Origin: Rummeliibacillus sp963792445
GTDB lineage: Bacteria; Bacillota; Bacilli; Bacillales_A; Planococcaceae
Length of the DNA: 64,000 nucleotides
Direction: 5' to 3'
Assembly (NCBI GenBank): GCA_963792445.1
Contig: CAWBWO010000002.1
Span: forward strand, 535,644 to 599,643
The notes under the pieces were generated by a model, which was given only the letters and a program-made list of their open reading frames with translations, was not told where the DNA came from and searched no databases. Numbering within the stretch: position 1 is the stretch's first letter; the number at the start of each line of letters is the position of its first letter. Below, piece after piece: positions 8,182 to 16,804 of the stretch. The position numbers were made by a program, and so were the translations under genes.

Positions 8182-9060
8182 ATGATTCGAGCATTACTTT
8201 TAATGGGATTCACGTATTTCTTTTATTACCTCTATGCATCAGGCGATAATGCGAAATACATTAATATGAAATATCAATATATCAATATATTAGGAATTAT
8301 TCTATTTGCAATCTTAACAATCGTACAAATTGTCAATATGGCTAAAGGTGAACCAAAAGTTGAATGTGATTGTGGACATGACCATGTACATGAAAAAGAT
8401 CAGCCATGGTGGAAACGGATTTTTATTTATGGTGTCTTCATCTTCCCGTTAATTACAGGGCTATGCTTACCAATTGCTACGCTGGATTCTACAGTAGTGA
8501 GATCAAAAGGATTTTCATTCCAATCAATTAATACGCTTCAAAAAGGAGATCAGTTTATAAAACCACAATATTTAAAACCTGATACAAGTGTATTTTTTGG
8601 CAAAGACGGTTATCTAGACTTAATGCAACAAGAATTGGATGAGTTTTCTAAGATGAGTCCTGTTGCCCTAAATGATAATAATTTCTTGATGGGTATGGAA
8701 ACTTTATATAATTTTCCTGGTGAATTCATGGGTAAAACAGTTTCGTACAAAGGTTTTATCTATCATGGTGATGATGGAAAATTAGGAAAAAATCAAGTAT
8801 TTATCCTACGATTTGGCGTAATCCACTGTATTGCAGATGCTGGTGTTTACGGAATGCTTGTACAACTTCCAAAGGGTCAACAATTCAAAAACGATGAATG
8901 GGTGAATGTAGAAGGTAAACTATCAACAACCTATTATCAACCGTTCAAATCCAATATCCCGTATCTTGTGGTATCGAAAATTGAAAAAACGGCTAAACCA
9001 GATGAGCCATATACGTTCCGTGGTTATGATAATCCAAATGTCAAAAAACAAAATAACTAA
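8182..9060 (+). CDS. YcgQ-type membrane protein (TIGR03943 family)
   Basis: 292 residues: N-terminal membrane segments (about residues 1-20, 33-52 and 78-98), a Cys/His cluster (ECDCGHDHVHEKD) in the loop between them, then an extracytoplasmic domain with VSYKGFIYH and FILRFGVIHCIADA, characteristic of the partner of YcgR-type permeases. GGAGGAGG lies just before the ATG. It is the second gene of the pair with 7285..8168. The physiological substrate is not established; the His/Cys stretch suggests metal binding. Confidence 0.8.
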   Translation: MIRALLLMGFTYFFYYLYASGDNAKYINMKYQYINILGIILFAILTIVQIVNMAKGEPKVECDCGHDHVHEKDQPWWKRIFIYGVFIFPLITGLCLPIATLDSTVVRSKGFSFQSINTLQKGDQFIKPQYLKPDTSVFFGKDGYLDLMQQELDEFSKMSPVALNDNNFLMGMETLYNFPGEFMGKTVSYKGFIYHGDDGKLGKNQVFILRFGVIHCIADAGVYGMLVQLPKGQQFKNDEWVNVEGKLSTTYYQPFKSNIPYLVVSKIEKTAKPDEPYTFRGYDNPNVKKQNN

Positions 9061-9071
9061 AAGAGTTAGCA

Positions 9072-9103
9072 AAACAGTTGTTCAAATGGACAGCTGTTTT
9101 TTT
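9072..9103 (+). terminator. Terminator after the YcgQ-type gene
   Basis: AACAGTTGTTC (from 9073) pairs with GGACAGCTGTT (to 9098) allowing two G-T pairs, followed by a T run. Confidence 0.75.
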
Positions 9104-9156
9104 CTACGAATCTTTGCCACTCTACAGGCCATCCTAGTTACAAGGAGGTATAGAAA

Positions 9157-10377
9157 ATGGCAATAGTGATTCGAATTCTAATTTTTATCTTACTTGTAAG
9201 TTTTCATTTATCAGCAGAAGTCCATGCAGAAACGCCATTAAAAGCTGCTTTTATAAGAGACCATCAACTTTGGGTGAAAGAGGGCAATCGTGAAATACAA
9301 CTGACAAAAGGGCAGAATGTAATATCCCCAAAATGGTCAAAAGATGGTCGTTTTATTGCTTATTTAAGCATCAATGTAAATGACGAAACACCATTTTTAT
9401 ATATCTATGATTTGAATAAAAAGGAAAGCTACCAACCATATCCTTCACTTCAAACGACTAATTTCAAATGGTCTCCTGTCTCAAACCAACTTGCTTATAA
9501 TGACGATGGCGTTTTAAATGTTACAAAAACGAAGAATGGGCGGCCGCAGGGCTTTGATAATGTTTCATTAGGTGTGAGTGATTTTGAATGGTTTCCGAAT
9601 GGAAAAGAGTTTGTCGTTTCTTCGGTTTCACAATTACTTCCTAGTGGATGGCAGCCGATTCATCTCTTTAAAGTTCCAGTAGATGCCAACCTTGATACGA
9701 AGAAAATAAAGCCTTTTTATACGATTCAAACAAATACTGCAGACTTATTTGCAATTGATGTCGAACAATTCAAATGGAGCGCAGATGGTAAATGGATTAG
9801 TTTTCTAGCAACTCCCACCGCATCCCTTTCTATGGATAGCAATCTTTTGAGTGTATTGTCATCAAAAGGGGAACAATTTCAAGTAATTGGTAAGATGCTA
9901 AACAAAAATGATTGGATCAAGTGGGCTCCAGTAAAAAATCAACTTGCGTTCATATCTGGTGAAGGAAGATTTTATGTCGAGAACAAAAATACAACCATTC
10001 ATGATATTCCTTACCCAAACAAGCAAAAAGAATATACTCCAAAGGGTTATGTAGACCTTGATTTAGAATGGTACACTTCTCAAGATATGATTGTAGCTAG
10101 AGCAAAAGAAAATAAGCTGTGGAAAGAGGGATCAGTTCCCACTATGTTTACAGCTCTTTATCTGATTAATATAGAATCTGGTGAACAAAAGCAGATTACC
10201 TTTCCAAAGAAGAATATTGAATATGATATCAATCCACAAGTTGTCAGAACAATGATCACTTGGTATCGTCAAACAGAAAAAAGCAACAATGGAGATGTAT
10301 GGATGAAAGATGGCATAAATGGTTCCGAATCTATTTGGTTAAAAAATGTAGATGGTGCTCCAGTTTTTTATAATTAA
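9157..10377 (+). CDS. Secreted TolB/WD40-like beta-propeller protein
   Basis: 406 residues with a Sec signal peptide (hydrophobic residues 3-18, cleavage probably after VHA). The mature part contains repeated propeller blades: SPKWSKDGRFIAYLS, NFKWSPVSNQLAYND, DFEWFPNGKEFVVSS, QFKWSADGKWISFLA, WIKWAPVKNQLAFIS. AAGGAGG precedes the ATG. Such TolB-like propellers act as binding or scaffold proteins outside the membrane; no enzyme motif is visible. It is separated from the upstream pair by a terminator but lies only 97 bp away. Function unknown. Confidence 0.75.
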   Translation: MAIVIRILIFILLVSFHLSAEVHAETPLKAAFIRDHQLWVKEGNREIQLTKGQNVISPKWSKDGRFIAYLSINVNDETPFLYIYDLNKKESYQPYPSLQTTNFKWSPVSNQLAYNDDGVLNVTKTKNGRPQGFDNVSLGVSDFEWFPNGKEFVVSSVSQLLPSGWQPIHLFKVPVDANLDTKKIKPFYTIQTNTADLFAIDVEQFKWSADGKWISFLATPTASLSMDSNLLSVLSSKGEQFQVIGKMLNKNDWIKWAPVKNQLAFISGEGRFYVENKNTTIHDIPYPNKQKEYTPKGYVDLDLEWYTSQDMIVARAKENKLWKEGSVPTMFTALYLINIESGEQKQITFPKKNIEYDINPQVVRTMITWYRQTEKSNNGDVWMKDGINGSESIWLKNVDGAPVFYN

Positions 10378-10388
10378 AGATTGTTTTA

Positions 10389-10428
10389 CAAAACGGTTGT
10401 TCTTAATGAGCAGCCGTTTTGTTTTTTT
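10389..10428 (+). terminator. Terminator after the propeller gene
   Basis: CAAAACGGTTGTTC (10389-10402) pairs with GAGCAGCCGTTTTG (10408-10421), followed by seven T. The stem overlaps the 3' end of the convergent small ORF. Confidence 0.85.
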
Positions 10429-10702
10429 GCTTATTTTTATAAATAGCAAGGTTTTCTAAAATCTGTTCTTTAGGGGTTGTTTGTAATAATTCTTTTGCAA
10501 TAAGTTCTAAAGCGTGTTTATCATTGGGGGAAAGTGTAATCGTATGTTGTTGTAGCGGATGCAAGTTTTTCACCTCAATTACATTATAAGAACATTTGTT
10601 CTTTAATTCAAGTGTTTTATATAAAGGTTTTGTGAAAAATTCGTTAAAATGTATAATATCCCATTCATGCAGAAAAGTTCGATTATTGCTTATATGATTC
10701 AA
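10403..10702 (-). CDS. Hypothetical 99-residue protein
   Basis: Small ORF whose TTG start overlaps the TGA stop of the upstream ABC ATPase gene (TTGA), which would allow translational coupling. It is rich in Asn, His and Lys, with a helical C-terminal half (DKHALELIAKELL, PKEQILENLAIYKNKQ) and no membrane segment. I recognise no family. Its last codons lie in the terminator stem of the convergent gene. Could be a genuine operon member or a chance ORF. Confidence 0.4.
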   Translation of the reverse strand: MNHISNNRTFLHEWDIIHFNEFFTKPLYKTLELKNKCSYNVIEVKNLHPLQQHTITLSPNDKHALELIAKELLQTTPKEQILENLAIYKNKQKNKTAAH

Positions 10703-11427
10703 TGATTTAATACTTTAGATAAAAATGATTTTGCTCGATCAGATTTGGGATTTGAAAAGAATTCTTCAGGAGAAGCAACCTCGACAATTTTACCGTCTGC
10801 CATAAATACAATTTGATCACAGATTTCTTTTGCAAAGCCCATTTCATGCGTGACAACAACCAATGTCATACCCTCATTTGCCAATTTTCGAATTGCATCT
10901 AACACCTCTTTGACCATCTCAGGATCAAGCGCTGAAGTGGGTTCATCAAAAAGCATCACATGTGGATCCATTGCTAGAGCTCTTGCGATGGCTACTCGTT
11001 GTTGTTGGCCACCAGATAATCGAGAAGGGTATGCATCCATTTTGTCACCTAGACCTAATGAGGTGAGGAGTTTTTCACCTTGAGCAATCGCTTCCTCTTT
11101 TGAAATTCCTTTTACTTTGATTGGGGCAATCGTTACGTTTTCTAATGCCGTTAAAAACGGATACAAATTAAAGTTTTGAAAAACAAATCCTATGTTTGTT
11201 CGCACTTTATTGATATTTGCCTTTTTTTGATGAATTGAATAATTTTCAACTAGTATTTCACCACTGTCGATTGTTTCTAAAGCATTAATGGTACGAATAA
11301 GCGTTGATTTACCAGCACCACTTGGCCCAATGATTGCAATGACACTAGACTTCTCAATAGTTAAATCTATATTTTCTAAAACAGTATTTTTCCCAAATTT
11401 CTTGGAAACATTCTTGATAGAAATCAT
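10699..11427 (-). CDS. Polar amino acid ABC transporter ATP-binding protein
   Basis: 242 residues from the ATG at 11427, preferred over the one at 11451 because AAAGGGGTG is correctly placed before it and the longer form would overlap the permease gene. Walker A GPSGAGKST, Q-loop FQNFNLYPF, signature LSGGQQQR, Walker B VMLFDEPTSALDPE and switch HEMG are all intact. Length and sequence match GlnQ/HisP-type importers. With the permease and binding protein upstream it forms a complete amino acid uptake system at the membrane. Confidence 0.93.
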   Translation of the reverse strand: MISIKNVSKKFGKNTVLENIDLTIEKSSVIAIIGPSGAGKSTLIRTINALETIDSGEILVENYSIHQKKANINKVRTNIGFVFQNFNLYPFLTALENVTIAPIKVKGISKEEAIAQGEKLLTSLGLGDKMDAYPSRLSGGQQQRVAIARALAMDPHVMLFDEPTSALDPEMVKEVLDAIRKLANEGMTLVVVTHEMGFAKEICDQIVFMADGKIVEVASPEEFFSNPKSDRAKSFLSKVLNH

Positions 11428-11440
11428 CCAATTCACCCCT

Positions 11441-12103
11441 TTAAAACTCATTTTTTAATAATCTTTTTTCAAATTGCCGTATGATGAGTGACAAGATAAA
11501 AGTCATTGCAAAATATAAAACCGCAACAAATGACCATATTTCAATATAGCGATATGATACTGCTGCTAAGTTCGTTGCTTTTAATGTCAAATCTACTGCA
11601 GAAATAGTAGATACGAGAGAAGAGTCTTTGATTAATAATATAAATTGAGATGCCATGGGTGGTAATGTTTTGCGAATCGCTTGAGGTAAAATAATGAGTT
11701 TCATCGCTTGAAGATGAGACATCCCTGATGAACGGGCAGCTTCCATTTGTCCTTTTGGAATAGACTGTATTCCGCCCCTAACAATTTCCGCAATAAAAGC
11801 TGCTGAGAATATTGACAAAGAGAAAATGGAACCCCAAAACGAACCTAATTTCAAAAATTGACCTAAGACAAAATAAATCCAAATTAAAATAACAATTAAC
11901 GGGATACCGCGCATGATTTCTACATAGGTAGACGAAAGAAAATAGATGATTCGATTTTTGGAGATTCGTCCAATCCCAACAATGATGCCAAGAGGAATTG
12001 CAAATAAAAGGGAAATAGCTGAAATTTTAAGAGTAAGTAGCATCCCTACCCAAAAAATATCCAGGTTATCCGTAATGACACTCCAGTCTGGTTGATAAAT
12101 CAT
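11441..12103 (-). CDS. Polar amino acid ABC transporter permease
   Basis: 220 residues of the HisM/GlnM type, with five or so membrane segments and the EAA loop (ARSSGMSHLQAMKLIILPQA) that docks to the ATPase. One permease gene is present, so the transporter probably uses a homodimer. It lies between the binding-protein and ATPase genes, all on the minus strand. Substrate specificity cannot be read from the sequence. Confidence 0.92.
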   Translation of the reverse strand: MIYQPDWSVITDNLDIFWVGMLLTLKISAISLLFAIPLGIIVGIGRISKNRIIYFLSSTYVEIMRGIPLIVILIWIYFVLGQFLKLGSFWGSIFSLSIFSAAFIAEIVRGGIQSIPKGQMEAARSSGMSHLQAMKLIILPQAIRKTLPPMASQFILLIKDSSLVSTISAVDLTLKATNLAAVSYRYIEIWSFVAVLYFAMTFILSLIIRQFEKRLLKNEF

Positions 12104-12145
12104 AAAGTATAACCCCTTTCATAGTAGATATAAATCATTGAAAAG

Positions 12146-12171
12146 TAGGAAGAAAGCGAACTTTCTTCCTA
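12146..12171 (-). promoter_or_regulatory. UUCG-capped hairpin between binding-protein and permease genes
   Basis: On the minus strand TAGGAAGAAAG, loop TTCG, CTTTCTTCCTA form a perfect 11-bp stem with the very stable tetraloop and only a weak T tract after it. This resembles the mRNA-stabilising or partial-termination hairpins that keep binding-protein levels above permease levels in ABC operons. Confidence 0.6.
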
Positions 12172-12180
12172 ACAAATCAG

Positions 12181-13015
12181 TTATTCAGGTTCTACTTTAT
12201 TGTTGATATTTTTATACCACTCATCACTTTCAAACCAGTAGTTTCTTGATTTTAGTTCATCTGGACCATCAATGTAACTATATAAGAATGAATTCAACCA
12301 TTGGACAGTTTTTAAATCATCATGTTTCACCGCAATGCCTAGGTTTTCAGCTGAAATTTGATTATCAATTATTCTCGACTTGCCGTTTTCTTTACTCCAA
12401 ATACGAACGGCTGATTCGTCATAAACAACCCCATCAATTTGACCAGAAATCATCGCAAGTGCTGCTGCAGGCATTTCTTTGTAATCTTTGATTTCTGCAT
12501 TTTTAAACGTATTCTTTGTGATTAATTGACCTGTAGTTCCCACGACAGTTGCAATTTTGTTTCCTTTTTTGTCTAGGTCTGTCCAAACTTTTGTCGATGT
12601 ATCAGTGCTTGGAACTAATGCTACTTGCTTTGTTTTAAAATAGGGATTTGCAAAACTTACTGATAGTGCGCGAGGTCCAGTAATCGTCATACCTGAAATA
12701 ATCATATCGATTTCGCCAACTTGAAGCGCTGCAATTAACCCATCAAAAGAATACGGTTTAAACTCAACATCCACACCAAGCGCTTTCCCAATCGCTTTTG
12801 CTGTATCAATGTCATATCCAACATATTTTCCTTTCAAGATCCATCATTTCTAACGGTGCATAACCTGGTGCTGTCCCAATCACCAATTTCTTATTTTTCT
12901 TCACTTTTTCAATCGTAGAAACACTTTTTGAATCACTACCATCAGTGGTTGAACCTCCACATGCTGTTAAAATAGCGGAACATATTAATACCAAAATAAA
13001 AAATAATTTCTTCAT
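12181..13015 (-). pseudogene. Amino acid ABC transporter substrate-binding lipoprotein (one frameshift)
   Basis: The N-terminus (MKKLFFILVLI, lipobox LTAC) gives a lipoprotein signal with the modified Cys at about residue 21; the ATG at 13015 has GAGGAGG upstream. After KLVIGTAPGYAPLEMMD the frame breaks near 12830 in an A run; removing one A joins it to GKYVGYDIDTAKAIGKALGV and the rest of the family 3 solute-binding domain to 12181. The full protein would have about 277 residues. First gene of the importer operon. The break is probably a homopolymer error. Confidence 0.85.
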
Positions 13016-13373
13016 CCAAATTCCTCCTCTACTAGTATTCGATATTTTTGAAACAAACTTTTGAATAAAAGATCGATGGATCATCTCTTAAACAATTTCT
13101 AAATTATATGCAAGGTTATTGAGAAATATATTTCGAATCTATTAAAAAATATAGATTGTTAAATTACATTTGAAATATAACTTTGGCTCTTCACCAAAAT
13201 ATGAGCTTTTGTACCGTTAATATAATTAGTCAAGCATTTGATTTTAATAATGATTCATAATTTCATGTAAAAATATATTCATTTACATTTCTAAGAAATT
13301 GGTAAAATAAAGATATTCTATTTCAAATTTTCTGATAAAATAGAGACTATACTGTGTAGAAAGAGGTGATTCT

Positions 13374-14001
13374 GTGGAACATTATTGGCTATTTGTGATG
13401 ATGTGTATTTTCCTCATCTTATTACCTGGACCTGATACGGCGATCGCGACAAAAAATACATTAACGATAGGGAAAAAAGGAGGGTTAACAACTCTTTTTG
13501 GCACTTGTTGTGCGTTACTCATTCATACATTAGCAGCTGTATTAGGGTTGTCCGCAATTATTGCCAAATCCGCATTGGTTTTCTCTATTTTTAAAGTAGT
13601 AGGTGGGGTTTATTTAATCTATTTGGGTGTGAAGACATTCATCTCGATGCGAAAACAAAAGCAAGATGGAAGCGATTTAGACGAGAATGATCGTGCAATC
13701 TGAGGATCAATCATGCTTTAAGCAAGGCTTTTTAACGAATTTAATGAATCCTAAAGTGGCCGTGTTCTTTTTGACTTTCTTACCGCAATTCGTACAATCA
13801 AATGAACAAACCTGGTTGCCATTTATATCGCTTGGGTTGACATATGTTGTGTTAACAGCAATCTGGTTTGTACTTTATATATTGCTATTAAATGCTATTC
13901 GAACGTTTATGATGAAGCCAAAGACGCAGTTAGCTGTAGAAGGAATTACCGGAACTGTATTAGTAGGCTTTGGAATTAAATTAGCAATGGAAAAGTTGTG
14001 A
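13374..14001 (+). pseudogene. LysE/RhtB-family amino acid exporter (one frameshift)
   Basis: The two frames (13374..13703 and 13687..14001) together make a protein of about 208 residues with six hydrophobic segments, the usual LysE/RhtB size. The N-terminal half carries LLPGPDTAIATKN and GTCCALLIHTLAAVLGLSAI, the second half GFLTNLMNPKVAVFFLTFLP, both typical. A single indel near 13690-13700, in the hydrophilic loop after KQKQDGSD, separates them. GTG start with AGAGGTG upstream. Probable efflux of an amino acid or derivative; it is divergent from the amino acid importer operon. Confidence 0.8.
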
Positions 14002-14050
14002 AATTTGTTATATTGAAATATTAATATAGTGAGAGAGAAGTGAGTCTAAG

Positions 14051-14827
14051 ATGGTATTAAATTTACAAGATGTTAGTTTAAGAAAAGATGAATCATGGAT
14101 TTTACATCATATTGACTGGGAGATTCAAAAAGGGGAACACTGGGTTCTTTATGGATTAAATGGAGCAGGAAAAACAGCGCTATTAAATATGCTATGTGCT
14201 TATTATTTTCCAACAAGTGGGCAAGTGGAAGTAGTGGGAAAAACTTTTGGAAAATCGGTTCTAGGCGATCAATTACGACGTAAAATAGGAATTGTATCTG
14301 CAGGATTTCAAGAAATGTTAGATCCTTTAGATAGCGCCTTTGAAATTGTGTTAAGTGGTGCGTATGCTTCGATTGGTTTGTATGAAAAGCCTACACCTGA
14401 AATTCGTGAAAAAGCGATTCATTTATTACACCAACTTGGCTCATTTGACTATGCAGATCGAAATTATGAAACACTTTCACAAGGGGAAAAACAACGTATT
14501 TTGATTGGTCGTGCACTGATGGGGGACCCTGAACTCCTTATTTTAGATGAACCAGCAACTGGATTTGATTTTATTGCACGAGAGGCTCTACTCAAAACGG
14601 TTGATGAAATTGCTAAAATGGAAAATGGTCCAACGATTATTTATGTGACACATCATGTAGAGGAAATTTTACCGGTATTTCAAAATACATTATTGCTAAA
14701 AAAAGGGGAAGTATTTGCGAAAGGAAAAACAAAAGATATGCTTGAAAGTGAAACATTAAGCGCATTTTTTGAAACGCCTGTCGAATGTATTTGGAGAAAA
14801 GAACGACCATTACTAGTGTCAAAATGA
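14051..14827 (+). CDS. ABC transporter ATPase, YlmA-like
   Basis: 258 residues with Walker A GLNGAGKT, signature LSQGEKQR, Walker B LLILDEPATGFD and switch THH. The GLYEKP and RNYETLSQGEKQRI context resembles the stand-alone YlmA-type ATPases of bacilli. No permease gene is adjacent, so its partner, if any, is encoded elsewhere or it acts as a soluble ABC protein. It starts 49 bp after the LysE-type gene with its own ribosome site (AGAGAAGTGAG). Confidence 0.85.
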   Translation: MVLNLQDVSLRKDESWILHHIDWEIQKGEHWVLYGLNGAGKTALLNMLCAYYFPTSGQVEVVGKTFGKSVLGDQLRRKIGIVSAGFQEMLDPLDSAFEIVLSGAYASIGLYEKPTPEIREKAIHLLHQLGSFDYADRNYETLSQGEKQRILIGRALMGDPELLILDEPATGFDFIAREALLKTVDEIAKMENGPTIIYVTHHVEEILPVFQNTLLLKKGEVFAKGKTKDMLESETLSAFFETPVECIWRKERPLLVSK

Positions 14828-14884
14828 TAATAATATTCTAAAAATTCTGTTGACAACAGTTCACAATGTGCGTTACAATCCTAT

Positions 14885-15160
14885 CAATCAGATAAAACAA
14901 AGCCAAGATTGGAAATAGTAAAAAGTGTTATGAGCGCTAAGAGAGCCGATGGGTGGTGCGAATCGGTCGTCATGTACTTTTGAACTCGTCCATGAGCTAC
15001 TCCGTGAACTAATAGTAATGGAGTTCGGAAGCCTACCGTTATCAAAGGACAGATAGTGTTTGCTATCGAATTCGAGTGGAGCATCAAGTTGTTGCTCAAT
15101 TAGAGTGGTACCGCGAGTATAATCTCGTCTCTATAGTTTATTTATAGAGGCGAGATTTTT
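14885..15160 (+). promoter_or_regulatory. T-box leader controlling leuA
   Basis: A classical tRNA-sensing leader. The Stem I distal part reads AGAGAGCCGATGGGTGGTGC followed by GAATCGGT; the AGTA motif of the specifier loop is near 14918; the T-box AGAGTGGTACCGCG is at 15102-15115. The triplet after the loop GAA is CTC (14985-14987), a leucine specifier, in agreement with the downstream gene. The terminator is AATCTCGTCTCTATA (15121-15135) with TATAGAGGCGAGATT (15143-15157) and a T run; uncharged tRNA-Leu would favour the antiterminator. Confidence 0.93.
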
Positions 15161-15185
15161 TATTTAAAAAAGGAGAGTGTTGACA

Positions 15186-16751
15186 ATGACTAGAAAAATT
15201 TGGGTTTTTGATACAACTTTACGTGATGGAGAACAAGTGCCTGGTGCAAAACTTAACATTTACGAAAAATTGGAAGTAGCAAAACAACTAAAAAAACTAC
15301 AAGTTGATATTATCGAAGCAGGTTTTCCAGCATCATCAACAGGTGATTTTAATGCAGTAAAAGAAGTGGCGATGAAAGTTGGTAATACTGATGACATTAT
15401 GATTACGGCGCTTGCTCGTGCAGTAAAAGGTGACATCGATGCGGTATATCACAGTATTAAACATGCAGAAAATCCAATGATCCACATGGTGCTAGGAACT
15501 TCTGATATCCATGTAGAAAAGAAATTTGGTAAATCAAAAGATCAAATCCTTGATATTGGTGTTGAGGCAGTAAAATATGCAAAATCATTATTACCTCAAG
15601 TACAATATTCAACTGAAGATGCATCTCGCTCTGATTTTGAATACCTTTGGAAAACGATAGAAGCTGTTATTAAGGCAGGTGCAACGATGATCAATGTACC
15701 TGATACAGTTGGCTATGCAGTTCCAGAAGAATTTGGTGAAATGGTTTACAAATTAAACGATCGCATTAAAAACTTAAATGACAAAGTATTACTAAGTGTT
15801 CACTGCCACAATGACCTAGGTATGGCAACAGCGAATACACTTGCTGCAATTAAAAACGGCGCAGACAAAGTAGAATGTACAATTAATGGGATTGGTGAAC
15901 GTGCGGGTAATGCTTCACTTGAAGAAGTGGTTATGGCATTACATACTCGTGGCAATTACTTCGGTGATGTTGCAACAAAAGTTAATGCAAAGGAAATCAT
16001 GAATACATCTAAACTCGTCAGTAACTTAATGGGGCTAGACGTTCAGGTAAATAAAGCAATCACTGGTGAGAATGCCTTTGCACACTCATCTGGGATTCAC
16101 CAAGATGGATTATTAAAATCTCGTGATGCATACGAAATTATTCATCCAACAGAAGTGGGCTTAGATGATATGGAACTAGTATTAACAGCTCGTTCTGGCC
16201 GTCACGCTGTGAAAAATGCATTAGAAAAATTCTCATTTGGCACGATTACAGATGAACAATTTGAAGAAATTTTCGCTGATTTCTTGAATCTTGCGGATGC
16301 TAAAAAAGAAGTTTACGACCATGACTTATATATTCTTGTAGAAAAATACTTCGTACGACATCAAATGGCTGAAAGAGTTGAACATCATAGTGATGATTTC
16401 TATGAGCTTGACGATCTACAAGTAATTAGCAATACAACTTTCCCATCAGCTAGCATTAAAGTGAAAAAAGGCGAGATCATACTAAGTGCAAGTACTGTAG
16501 GTACTGGCCCAATCGATGCACTATATTCTGCAATGGCAGAAATTATTGATATGGACATCAAATTATTAGAATATAAAATTTCTAGTATTTCAAGAGGCAA
16601 AGAAGCACTTGGTAAAGTTAAACTACAAGTCGAATATAATGGCTCAAAATATATTGCAAAAGCAACAGATACAGACGTCATCAAAGCAAGTGCGATGGCA
16701 TACTTGAATGCAGTCAATAGCATTCTTGTAGAAAAACTTCTTCCAGTTTAA
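15186..16751 (+). CDS. leuA: 2-isopropylmalate synthase
   Basis: Condenses acetyl-CoA with 2-ketoisovalerate in the first step of leucine synthesis. 521 residues from the ATG at 15186 (AAGGAG at 15169). DTTLRDGEQVPGAKL binds the divalent metal, SVHCHNDLGMA and GIGERAGNASLEEVVMAL are synthase hallmarks, HSSGIHQDG follows, and the C-terminal regulatory domain (about residues 390-520, GPIDALYSAM) is present, so leucine feedback is likely. Monocistronic, bounded by a leucine T-box upstream and a terminator downstream, without the rest of the ilv-leu operon. Confidence 0.95.
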   Translation: MTRKIWVFDTTLRDGEQVPGAKLNIYEKLEVAKQLKKLQVDIIEAGFPASSTGDFNAVKEVAMKVGNTDDIMITALARAVKGDIDAVYHSIKHAENPMIHMVLGTSDIHVEKKFGKSKDQILDIGVEAVKYAKSLLPQVQYSTEDASRSDFEYLWKTIEAVIKAGATMINVPDTVGYAVPEEFGEMVYKLNDRIKNLNDKVLLSVHCHNDLGMATANTLAAIKNGADKVECTINGIGERAGNASLEEVVMALHTRGNYFGDVATKVNAKEIMNTSKLVSNLMGLDVQVNKAITGENAFAHSSGIHQDGLLKSRDAYEIIHPTEVGLDDMELVLTARSGRHAVKNALEKFSFGTITDEQFEEIFADFLNLADAKKEVYDHDLYILVEKYFVRHQMAERVEHHSDDFYELDDLQVISNTTFPSASIKVKKGEIILSASTVGTGPIDALYSAMAEIIDMDIKLLEYKISSISRGKEALGKVKLQVEYNGSKYIAKATDTDVIKASAMAYLNAVNSILVEKLLPV

Positions 16752-16765
16752 TAAAATACAAAAAG

Positions 16766-16791
16766 CGTGGCATAATTGCCACGTTTTTTTT
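16766..16791 (+). terminator. Terminator after leuA
   Basis: CGTGGC (16766-16771), loop ATAATT, GCCACG (16778-16783), then a long T run. Confidence 0.95.
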
Positions 16792-16804
16792 GTATGATAT
16801 AAAA

